Source: Hyphomicrobiales bacterium
GTDB taxonomy: Bacteria; Pseudomonadota; Alphaproteobacteria; Rhizobiales; JAJFHC01
Reading direction: 5' to 3'
NCBI GenBank assembly: GCA_021775835.1
Contig: JAJFHC010000314.1
Location: forward strand, 1 to 8,406
Length of the DNA: 8,406 bases
Position numbers and translations under genes: made by a program. A model generated the notes under the pieces. That model was not told where the DNA came from. It searched no databases and saw nothing but the letters and a program-made list of their open reading frames with translations. Shown piece after piece: positions 1 to 5,924 of this stretch. Numbering within the stretch: the stretch's first letter is position 1; each line of letters starts with the position of its first letter.

Positions 1-289
1 AAATCGCCGAATATGGCCATTGCTGTATGAATTAACCCGCCGAAACACCTCGCAACCAATCGGCCGAACCTGCCGCCAAGCCCCGCCACCGATCAGCGCT
101 ACTTGTTCATCCGACAAACACCGGTAAATCGAGGTGCCCACATGCGTATGTTGGCGCGATCGGGCCATTGAGATGAGCCCATAGCAGGTGTCTGGCACGA
201 CTTCCTTACGAGTGCACAAACAGTGCGACACGACCGATCAGTCCGTTACCGGCCTCTGGTCTTAGCGCCCATCCGTTTAGATGCCCGCG
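1..289. other. Window edge with no supported gene
   Basis: I see no gene here that I can defend. A minus-strand frame is open from about position 237 to the window edge, and its translation has no recognisable motif, no convincing start with a ribosome binding site, and no marked coding bias. If a gene does enter from the left, only its first 60-80 codons would be in view. The stretch lies downstream of the minus-strand gene at 290-781, but I found no clear terminator hairpin for that gene. Confidence 0.5.
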
Positions 290-781
290 TCAATCTGCAA
301 ATTTCAAGAGCAGTTCAAAGCGCTCGACTGCTGTCGTCCAGAATTCTCTTTCTTGACTGGTTTCAGCAGTTTTCAGGTTCAATCGAGCCAATTCGAGGCA
401 TTCTTCGGCGACATCAGCGGGGCAGCCGGTAAAACTGGTGGCGCTCATTGCATCGTACGTCTTGCGGGCGCCGTCTATGTAGTCACGTGCCACAGCGGCG
501 CGCCCCTTGACGAGCATCAGCCTGCCGATGACCTCGACCCGCTCATCGATGCACCAGGCCTCGGTGGAATAGTCCGTTAACGCGTTGTAAAGGTCCACCA
601 GCAAGGAGATCGGGGCCCGGCCAGGGGCCTCGATTACACTATCGATCACGGCATCCCGGAACAGTTCATTTGCATCTTCAAATTGTTCATCCTGCCGGCC
701 GTTCCAGGCAAACTGAATCGCCGACACGTCACCACTGTATGCCTCGACAAATTGTCCAACCGCTGCCTCGTCAGTGTTCAT
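290..781 (-). CDS. Acidic hypothetical protein, 163 aa
   Basis: This is a complete minus-strand frame of 163 residues whose function I do not recognise. The ATG at 781 is preceded by GGGAGGAAG (complement of 792-800), a good ribosome binding site at a slightly long spacing of roughly 10 bases. The protein is acidic, with about twice as many Asp/Glu (31) as Lys/Arg (15). It has no signal peptide and no membrane segment, so it is probably cytoplasmic. The pattern of hydrophobic residues suggests a mainly helical fold, for example around residues 59-70, 90-110 and 123-160; a TPR-like helical bundle is possible but not shown. Three cysteines (about residues 77, 120 and 128) form no metal-binding pattern. 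It is transcribed away from the transporter operon, across a 503-bp gap, so a shared role is not implied. It could instead be a chance open frame, but the ribosome binding site and the amino-acid composition favour a real gene. Confidence 0.6.
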   Translation of the reverse strand: MNTDEAAVGQFVEAYSGDVSAIQFAWNGRQDEQFEDANELFRDAVIDSVIEAPGRAPISLLVDLYNALTDYSTEAWCIDERVEVIGRLMLVKGRAAVARDYIDGARKTYDAMSATSFTGCPADVAEECLELARLNLKTAETSQEREFWTTAVERFELLLKFAD

Positions 782-934
782 TGGCTTTTGGCTTCCTCCC
801 GGGTCTGATCGCGCATCAAATCATTGCCACAAACTCTTTGCCCGGATCCCGGCCCTGGATCCCGTCGGCGGCTAGACTTGCCTGTTTACGTTAGATAACG
901 CCGCTTCCGCCGCTGGACTATAGAATGTTGGCTT

Positions 935-959
935 GAACGAAGAACGAAGAACGAAGAAC
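935..959. repeat. 7-bp tandem repeat (GAACGAA)3 plus partial copy
   Basis: Three exact copies of GAACGAA (935-941, 942-948, 949-955) are followed by a partial fourth copy, GAAC (956-959). The array ends five bases before the GAGGAG ribosome binding site at 965-970 of the broken leader frame. Short tandem arrays can change copy number by polymerase slippage. Because the unit is 7 bp, a change would alter spacing in a promoter or leader, but no promoter has been placed here, so a regulatory role is only an idea. Confidence 0.85.
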
Positions 960-975
960 CTTTCGAGGAGTGCAA

Positions 976-1188
976 ATGACCGCAGCGGACACCTCGCTGC
1001 CGAACCCGCAGTGACCACTTGCGCCTGACCGGGCGGCCCAAAACCCGGTGGTACCTCAAGTCGTCGTTCTGCCCACCAGCAGGATGGATCAATTCATTGC
1101 GGGCGGATCACTGGCACGAAACGATAGACCGCGAACCGATGATGCACTAGCATCTTCACTGATCGACACGATTTGGAGGAGGCAATGA
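976..1188 (+). pseudogene. Broken or leader-like frame with strong RBS
   Basis: An ATG at 976 follows GAGGAG (965-970) at an ideal spacing of 5 bases. Its reading frame stops at a TGA after 12 codons (1012-1014), then runs open for another 57 codons to a TGA at 1186-1188. That final stop overlaps the ATG of the next mini-ORF (1185-1187) in an ATGA arrangement, the usual form of coupled operon genes. Without the internal TGA this would be a 70-residue protein. The translated segment ends in a plausible amphipathic stretch (DDALASSLIDTIWRRQ), but I recognise no family. It may be a decayed gene, a gene with a sequencing error at 1012-1014, or a translated leader peptide of 12 residues with a chance open frame behind it. 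Confidence 0.3.
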
Positions 1189-1202
1189 AAACGTTTGCAT
1201 AA
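1185..1202 (+). other. Five-codon mini-ORF with very strong RBS
   Basis: GGAGGAGG (1175-1182) stands directly before ATGAAAACGTTTGCATAA, which encodes MKTFA and stops. This ribosome binding site is at least as good as that of the binding-protein gene 80 bases downstream, whose product begins in a similar way (MKKF). The mini-ORF could be a leader peptide of the operon transcript, or the surviving 5' end of an earlier or duplicated binding-protein gene. Whether ribosomes use it cannot be told from sequence. Confidence 0.4.
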
Positions 1203-1236
1203 ATTGCCCGCCAAGTGTACGAAATTCACGTTGTAG

Positions 1237-1266
1237 TGCCGCAGGGTTGAGTTCAGATCTGCGGCA
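1237..1266 (+). promoter_or_regulatory. Inverted repeat before the transporter operon
   Basis: TGCCGCAG (1237-1244) and CTGCGGCA (1259-1266) form a perfect 8-bp inverted repeat around a 14-base spacer. It ends 7 bases before the GGGAGGG ribosome binding site (1274-1280) of the binding-protein gene. In DNA it could be an operator for a dimeric repressor or activator. In RNA it could be a hairpin in the 5' leader that affects initiation. It is followed by A residues on the plus strand rather than T, so it does not look like an intrinsic terminator. The regulator is unknown. Confidence 0.4.
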
Positions 1267-1284
1267 AAAATTTGGGAGGGAAGA

Positions 1285-2301
1285 ATGAAGAAGTTTATTG
1301 GAATGGGGGCATTTGCCGCTGTTATTCTCGCCATGAGCGGCACAGCGAATGCCTTTGAATGCGCGGTCAAGGAAGCCACGATGGACAAGCCTGGTGGCTT
1401 TCCCGAACGTGCGTTGACGATGGTCGTGCCCTACGGCCCGGCCGGTGGCTCAGGCCAGGTGGCGGGCGCCATGGCGGAAGGGGTGACCGGGCTGACCGGT
1501 GTCGCCATCAACCGCGATCACAAGCCGGGGGGATCGGGCACGGTCGGGATGACGGCCTACATGACCTCGCCGGCAGATGGGTACAACGTGCTGGAGCATA
1601 TCGATGATGCGTCCTCGGCACATGCGCTTGATTCGTCACGTCCGAATCCAGCAACAGACCTGATCCCGCTGGTCATTTCGCAGGTAACCTTTTCGCAGAT
1701 CTACATCCGGACCGGTGAAGACCGGTTCACCGACTGGAAGTCTTTTGTTACGTGGGTGAAGGCTCAGGGCGGCAAGGCGACCATCGCCAATGTTTCCAAG
1801 GAAGGCTCCATGGAACGCGTCACGATGAAGTTCATCACCGATGCGTCAGGCATGCAAATCCAGCAGATCTCGTTTGACAAGGGCGCGCCGCGTTACGGGG
1901 CACTTCTTGGTGGACAGGTTGACGCGATGATCGAGCAGCCGGGTGATGTACGCAAGATTCTCGAAGCCGGGGAATTCAAGCCAATCCTGACGGTTTTCGA
2001 TGAACGCCCCTCGGTGTTCGCTGATGTCCCCACGCACCGTGAAATGGGCATGGATTTCGATCCCCTGCTGCGTTTCCGTGGTTTTTATGTCCACAAGGAT
2101 GCGCCGGCAGATCGCGTCAAGTGGCTGCAGTGGGCGTTCCAGCGTGGTTACTGCCAGGACAGCTATCAGAAGTTCAATGACTCGAAGTTCATGACCGTCA
2201 TTGACAGCTATCGCGACACGGCAGGTGCAAGGGAACTCATCCAAAAATCCGTTGCCCAGTACCGTGAAGTGTACAAGGCGATGGGCCTGGATGTGAAGTA
2301 A
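1285..2301 (+). CDS. tctC: TTT transporter binding protein (TctC/Bug family)
   Basis: This is the periplasmic substrate-binding protein of a tripartite tricarboxylate transporter, 338 residues long (Bug proteins are usually about 320-330). The start ATG is placed by GGGAGGG at 1274-1280. Residues 1-23 form a Sec signal peptide: Lys2-Lys3, a hydrophobic core, then cleavage after ANA. Bug-family signatures follow: ERALTMVVPYGPAGG (41-55) in place of the usual PFxxGGxxD loop, PGGSGTVG (81-88), and the GAPRYGALLGGQVDAM segment (200-215). The only two cysteines of the mature protein, Cys26 and Cys290, could form a disulfide in the periplasm. The aspartate that normally follows the first glycine loop is replaced (GGSGQ), which may reflect a different ligand. 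The gene leads an operon with tctB and tctA, and the enzymes downstream point to sulfoacetate as ligand; that assignment is inferred. The family call is firm. Confidence 0.9.
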   Translation: MKKFIGMGAFAAVILAMSGTANAFECAVKEATMDKPGGFPERALTMVVPYGPAGGSGQVAGAMAEGVTGLTGVAINRDHKPGGSGTVGMTAYMTSPADGYNVLEHIDDASSAHALDSSRPNPATDLIPLVISQVTFSQIYIRTGEDRFTDWKSFVTWVKAQGGKATIANVSKEGSMERVTMKFITDASGMQIQQISFDKGAPRYGALLGGQVDAMIEQPGDVRKILEAGEFKPILTVFDERPSVFADVPTHREMGMDFDPLLRFRGFYVHKDAPADRVKWLQWAFQRGYCQDSYQKFNDSKFMTVIDSYRDTAGARELIQKSVAQYREVYKAMGLDVK

Positions 2302-2320
2302 CCGGCTGCAAACCGAAGCG

Positions 2321-2354
2321 TGCACCCGTGGGCGGTTTGCTGTCCACGGGTGCA
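2321..2354 (+). promoter_or_regulatory. Intercistronic hairpin between tctC and tctB
   Basis: TGCACCCGTGG (2321-2331) and CCACGGGTGCA (2344-2354) form a perfect 11-bp stem. The 12-base loop can close further with one G-C and two G-U pairs to leave six unpaired bases. It begins 19 bases after the tctC stop. There is no T run after it, so it is not a classic terminator. In transport operons such a hairpin often protects the upstream binding-protein message or lowers expression of the membrane subunits; this role is inferred. Confidence 0.7.
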
Positions 2355-2421
2355 AGTCCAATGGTTTGCACCGCTGATCCGCAAATTTCTGTATCACCCG
2401 AAAATCGAACAGTTCGATTTT

Positions 2422-2436
2422 GAGGAGGCTCGTTTG
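2422..2436 (+). promoter_or_regulatory. RBS and TTG start that set the tctB start
   Basis: GAGGAGG (2422-2428) is followed after five bases by an in-frame TTG (2434-2436). This is the only strong ribosome binding site near the gene's beginning. The longer alternative, GTG at 2320, would start at the edge of the intercistronic hairpin, lacks a ribosome binding site, and would add 38 residues of non-family sequence before the first membrane segment. Confidence 0.75.
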
Positions 2437-2994
2437 GGACGCTTGAACAAATCCCATTTGGTCGAAGCTGCAGTATGGTTTTCGATCGTGGCGGTATTCT
2501 TTGTCAGCTCGTTTGACTTCAATCAGCCGATTGAAATCTACAAGTTCGGGGCGACAGGTTGGCCGCGTGTCGTCATCGCGCTGCTTTTGTTGGCCGCGGC
2601 GGGTAATCTCTTCTATCAGTTTCAACACGGGTCCGCGATGCAGGAAGGCCGCGTTGGCGTCGCAGACAGCGAAGGCAGCGACGCCGATTACAGCAATCCA
2701 TACACTTTGATGAAAGTGGTGTCTGTCCTGTTGACGCCGTTCATCTTTGCCTTGTTGCTGAAACCGGTCGGCATATATTTCGGGGCACCTTTTTTCATTG
2801 CCGCGGTAATTATGCTGTTCGGCGAGCGGCGCTGGCGGTCAATCCTGATCACGACGCTGGTGATCTATCTCATCTTCCTGATCCTGTTCGTCGTCGTGCT
2901 CAATGCGCCGCTGCCGCAGGGCAACATGTCGCCGTTTTATGACTACAGCGCCTTGATCTTGAAGATAAACACCAACATTCAGCAGCTCTGGTAA
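2434..2994 (+). CDS. tctB: TTT transporter small membrane subunit (TctB)
   Basis: This is the small integral-membrane subunit of the tripartite tricarboxylate transporter, 186 residues from the TTG start, a size normal for TctB. Hydrophobic segments lie at about residues 10-27, 43-61, 92-112, 113-129 and 136-157, giving four or five membrane passes. The polar, acidic stretch between the second and third segments (about 65-90) is a typical TctB loop. The family signature after the last segment appears as LNAPLPQG (156-163). TctB sequences are poorly conserved, so the call rests on this motif, the topology and the position between tctC and tctA. The gene starts 132 bases after tctC, past a hairpin, and ends 5 bases before tctA, so the two membrane subunits are probably translated in a coupled way. 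Confidence 0.88.
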   Translation: MGRLNKSHLVEAAVWFSIVAVFFVSSFDFNQPIEIYKFGATGWPRVVIALLLLAAAGNLFYQFQHGSAMQEGRVGVADSEGSDADYSNPYTLMKVVSVLLTPFIFALLLKPVGIYFGAPFFIAAVIMLFGERRWRSILITTLVIYLIFLILFVVVLNAPLPQGNMSPFYDYSALILKINTNIQQLW

Positions 2995-2999
2995 CGATT

Positions 3000-4490
3000 A
3001 TGTTGGAAAACTTTCTTGCCGGAACCGGCGCACTGTTCGGCGATCCTGTCACGATCGCGATTTTTGTTTTCGGGGTGATCGGCGGCATGCTGTTCGGCGC
3101 CATTCCCGGTGTCAGCATGTTGACACTGGCGGCGATCCTGCTCCCCTTCACCGCAGAGTTGACCGCGGCGCAGGGTGTGATGCTATTCGCGGTGATATAT
3201 TGCACCGGAACCTATGGCGGTGCCATCACGGCAATCCTGTTCAACATTCCAGGCGCCCCGGAAAACGCACCCACCGCCTTCGACGGTTATCCGATGACCC
3301 AGCAGGGCAAGTCGGGCAAGGCGGTCGGCGCGGCGGTGTTGTGTTCGGCGATTGGCGGGGTGTCGTCGGCGCTGATCATGATGGCTGCCACAGAACCGCT
3401 GGCCAAATGGGCCATCCGCAACATCGGACCACCTGAGATCTTTGCACTGGTTTTCTTCGGACTGGCGGTGGCGTCGTCGGTCGGTGCGCGGACCATCTGG
3501 AAGGGGTGGGTATCCGTTCTGCTCGGGCTGTTGATCGCGACAATCGGACAGGATCCGGTGGGAGGGATCAACCGTTACAATTTCGGCTTTTCGGATCTGG
3601 CGGCCGGCATCGCCTTCGTCCCGGCAATTCTCGGGTTTTTTGCGGTGTCCGAAATTTTTGTGCAGGCGGAAAAGAAAGCCGTTGGCAGATATAGTGCACC
3701 GAAAGTGAGCATGTCCTTTCCAACCATAGCCGAGCTTTGGCTGCACAAGATTGCCGTTCTGCGGTCGATTCTCGTCGGCTTCTTCTGCGGTATCCTGCCG
3801 GGCATTGGTGCCACACTGGCCGCGTTCATGGGATATGGTGAAGCCGTACGCTGGTCGCGCAACAAGGAAGAATTCGGCAAGGGCAAGCTTGAGGGTGTCA
3901 TTTCGTCGGAAACGGCCAACAATGCCGCCACTGGTGCTGCGATGATTCCGCTGCTGGCGCTCGGCCTGCCGGGCGGTGCACTGACCGCCATGATGGTTGC
4001 GGTTTTTCAGATGCACGACCTGGAGCCCGGGCCGTTGGTGTTCTACAACTCGCCTGACCTGATCTGGATCGTCTTTGCGGCCATGTTCTACGCCAATTTG
4101 TCGATCCTGTTCATCGGGCTGATCGAAACCAAGACAATCCTGAACCTGCTGAAAATTCCCTTCCAGTTCCTGGCTCCGTTGATCTTGATGCTGGCGACCA
4201 TCGGTGCCTACATCAGCCGTGGCTTGGTCCTGGATGTCATGGTGATGTTCATTGCAGGCATCCTGGGTTTTCTGTTGCGGCGAACCGGGTATTCAATTCC
4301 CGGTATTGTGCTGGGTCTGATTCTGGGCAAGATCGGCGAGCAGAATTTCGCTCAAGGGATGCAGATGGTGCATTACGATTTCGGCACATACTTGTCTCGG
4401 CCAATCTGCGCATTGTTGATCGCAGCAGGCGCGTTGACGCTCATTGCAGGTGTTTACAAAGCCTTCGTATTGCCGGCTCGGAAGCCATAA
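3000..4490 (+). CDS. tctA: TTT transporter large membrane subunit (TctA)
   Basis: This is the large permease subunit of the tripartite tricarboxylate transporter, 496 residues (family about 500), with around ten to twelve membrane segments. It is expected to move substrate delivered by the binding protein, driven by an ion gradient. Conserved motifs are plain: GAIPGVSMLTLAAILLPFT (33-51), YGGAITAILFNIPGAPE (72-88), the internally related GILPGIGATLAAFMGYGEA (264-282), and ANNAATGAAMIPLLALGLPG (306-325). The two PG-rich motifs reflect the inverted two-half architecture of the family. The start ATG follows the tctB stop by only 5 bases and has no good ribosome binding site of its own, so translation is probably coupled to tctB. 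Substrate cannot be read from TctA; the neighbouring enzymes suggest sulfoacetate. No truncation or unusual feature is seen. Confidence 0.95.
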   Translation: MLENFLAGTGALFGDPVTIAIFVFGVIGGMLFGAIPGVSMLTLAAILLPFTAELTAAQGVMLFAVIYCTGTYGGAITAILFNIPGAPENAPTAFDGYPMTQQGKSGKAVGAAVLCSAIGGVSSALIMMAATEPLAKWAIRNIGPPEIFALVFFGLAVASSVGARTIWKGWVSVLLGLLIATIGQDPVGGINRYNFGFSDLAAGIAFVPAILGFFAVSEIFVQAEKKAVGRYSAPKVSMSFPTIAELWLHKIAVLRSILVGFFCGILPGIGATLAAFMGYGEAVRWSRNKEEFGKGKLEGVISSETANNAATGAAMIPLLALGLPGGALTAMMVAVFQMHDLEPGPLVFYNSPDLIWIVFAAMFYANLSILFIGLIETKTILNLLKIPFQFLAPLILMLATIGAYISRGLVLDVMVMFIAGILGFLLRRTGYSIPGIVLGLILGKIGEQNFAQGMQMVHYDFGTYLSRPICALLIAAGALTLIAGVYKAFVLPARKP

Positions 4491-4520
4491 ACCACTTACC
4501 GACCCCTGAGAGGACCAGGC

Positions 4521-5924
4521 GTGACAGAAGAAACCGCCGAAATCGACACTATGGTGGCCCGTGCGCGTGTTGCGCAGGAGGCCTACGAAAGCATGGGCAC
4601 ACAAAAGCTGTTCGACACGGCCTGTCAGGCCGTTGCCTGGGCGCTGATGGAACCAACGCGCAACCGTGAGCTTGCTGAATTGGCGGTGGCCGAAACCGGT
4701 CTTGGCAATGCAGACGACAAGTTTAAGAAAAACCACAACAAGACCCTTGGCCTGATGCGCGACATCAAAGGGGTAACGTCTTTCGGCCATATTGGAGACG
4801 ACGAGGCACTGGGCCTTTCCACCTATCTGCGGCCGAAAGGCGTGGTGGCAGCGATCGTGCCGTCGACCAACCCGCTGGCGACACCTGTCAACAACACGAT
4901 CAACGCTCTCAAAACCGGCAACGCAATCATCCTGGCGCCGTCGCCAAAGGGTGTGAAGCCGCTACAGGCCCTGCTCGACCAGATTCACCAGGCATTGGCT
5001 CGGCTTGGCCTGCCGGAACATCTTGTCCAGATGGTAACCGCGCCCCCGTCCAAGCCCAAGACTGAACGGCTCATGCAGCTCGCCGATCTGGTCATTGTCA
5101 CCGGGTCGCAGTCCAATGTGCGTGCCGGCTATTCATCCGGTACTCCGGCAATCGGCGTCGGCGCCGGCAATGTTGTGACCATCATCGACGAGACGGCTGA
5201 CATCGCAGCCGCGGCAACCAAGATCGCAGCGTCAAAAACCTTTGACAATGCCACTTCCTGCTCGTCCGAGAACGCCGTCATAGCGGTCGACGCCGTCTAC
5301 GACGCGGTCGTGGCGGCCCTTGCCGATGAAGGCGGATTCTGCCTCGATGAGGATCAGACTGCGCGACTCGAAGCGCGGCACTGGCATGGCGGCAGGCTCA
5401 CGAATGCCTTGCTGGCCAAAGACATCGATGTGGTATTGGCTGCAACCGACCTTGCCGATGCCGCCCCTGACCGCACCCGCTTTCTGGTGGCGCCACAAAG
5501 CGACATCGGCCCGGATCGCCCGATGACCGGCGAAAAGATGGCACGTTTCCTGGCGCTCTACCGGGCATCGGATTTCGATGACGCCATGGGTAAAGCGATC
5601 GCCATTCAGACCATTCAGGGTGCCGGGCATTCGCTTGGGTTGCACTCGTCGGATGATTCACGCGCGCGTCGGCTGGCGATGGAAGCACGCACCTGCCGGG
5701 TGATCGTCAATCAGGCGCATTGCTTTGCCACAGGTGGTTTCTTCAACAACGGGCTGCCGTTCTCATTGTCCATGGGCTGCGGCAGCTGGGGCGGCAACTC
5801 GATCGACGGAAACCTGAATTGGCAGCATTTCGTGAACAAAGTGGTCGTTGCCCGCACGATCGAAGAGCGTCGCCCGTCGCTTGAGGAGATTTTTTCGGAC
5901 TACTGGGAAAGTCATGGACAATGA
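4521..5924 (+). CDS. sauS: CoA-acylating sulfoacetaldehyde dehydrogenase (SauS-like)
   Basis: This is a CoA-acylating aldehyde dehydrogenase of 467 residues, related to the dehydrogenase domain of AdhE and to EutE/PduP. The proposed reaction is reduction of sulfoacetyl-CoA to sulfoacetaldehyde and CoA with NAD(P)H. The GTG start at 4521 is supported by GAGAGGA just upstream. The catalytic cysteine is Cys247 in FDNATSCSSEN (241-251). The cofactor-binding part includes PSTNP (114-118) and VTGSQSNVRAGYSSGTP (193-209). The C-terminal block with VIVNQAHCFATGG (394-406) and LPFSLSMGCGSWGGN (412-426) resembles, from memory, the SauS protein of Cupriavidus necator rather than ethanol or propanediol enzymes. 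The gene lies 30 bases after tctA and overlaps the ligase gene by 4 bp, which supports a ligase-reductase pair. The family is secure. The sulfoacetaldehyde specificity is likely but not proven, and another short aldehyde remains possible. Confidence 0.8.
   Translation: MTEETAEIDTMVARARVAQEAYESMGTQKLFDTACQAVAWALMEPTRNRELAELAVAETGLGNADDKFKKNHNKTLGLMRDIKGVTSFGHIGDDEALGLSTYLRPKGVVAAIVPSTNPLATPVNNTINALKTGNAIILAPSPKGVKPLQALLDQIHQALARLGLPEHLVQMVTAPPSKPKTERLMQLADLVIVTGSQSNVRAGYSSGTPAIGVGAGNVVTIIDETADIAAAATKIAASKTFDNATSCSSENAVIAVDAVYDAVVAALADEGGFCLDEDQTARLEARHWHGGRLTNALLAKDIDVVLAATDLADAAPDRTRFLVAPQSDIGPDRPMTGEKMARFLALYRASDFDDAMGKAIAIQTIQGAGHSLGLHSSDDSRARRLAMEARTCRVIVNQAHCFATGGFFNNGLPFSLSMGCGSWGGNSIDGNLNWQHFVNKVVVARTIEERRPSLEEIFSDYWESHGQ

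Larger units (their letters stand above)
782..1284. other. 503-bp gap with leader debris and repeats
   Basis: This gap lies between the divergent hypothetical gene and the transporter operon and should hold the promoters of both. I found no sigma-70 pair with a good match to consensus at proper spacing. TATAGA at 919-924 is the best -10-like hexamer, but it lacks a -35 partner. The gap contains a direct repeat of GGATCCCG (844-851 and 857-864), a 7-bp tandem repeat, a broken frame with a strong ribosome binding site, a five-codon mini-ORF and an inverted repeat close to the operon; the stronger of these are listed separately. No transcription-factor gene is intact here, although a catabolic operon often has its regulator beside it. 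Confidence 0.6.

Noticed and set aside
1..237. Open minus-strand frame running off the left edge
   Set aside because: No recognisable motif, no ribosome binding site at its possible starts and only weak coding bias; too short to separate from chance.
844..864. Direct repeat of GGATCCCG as a possible operator
   Set aside because: Short and GC-rich, with a 13-base period that does not match a helical turn; easily chance.
1028..1049. ACCGGG/CCCGGT inverted repeat as a hairpin
   Set aside because: Only six base pairs with a ten-base loop, inside the broken leader frame; too weak to call.
1195..1223. TTGCAT and TACGAA at 17-base spacing as a promoter
   Set aside because: Each hexamer matches consensus at only three of six positions.
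1846..2628. Long minus-strand open frame of 260 codons across the tctC-tctB junction
   Set aside because: It lies opposite two well-supported genes and its translation shows no family features; long antisense frames are common in GC-rich coding DNA.
3183..4016. Minus-strand frame of 277 codons opposite tctA
   Set aside because: The sequence is a low-complexity His/Arg/Gln-rich shadow of the permease gene.
4521..5924. Ethanolamine or propanediol microcompartment aldehyde dehydrogenase
   Set aside because: No N-terminal encapsulation helix and no shell-protein genes nearby; partner genes and C-terminal motifs fit SauS better.
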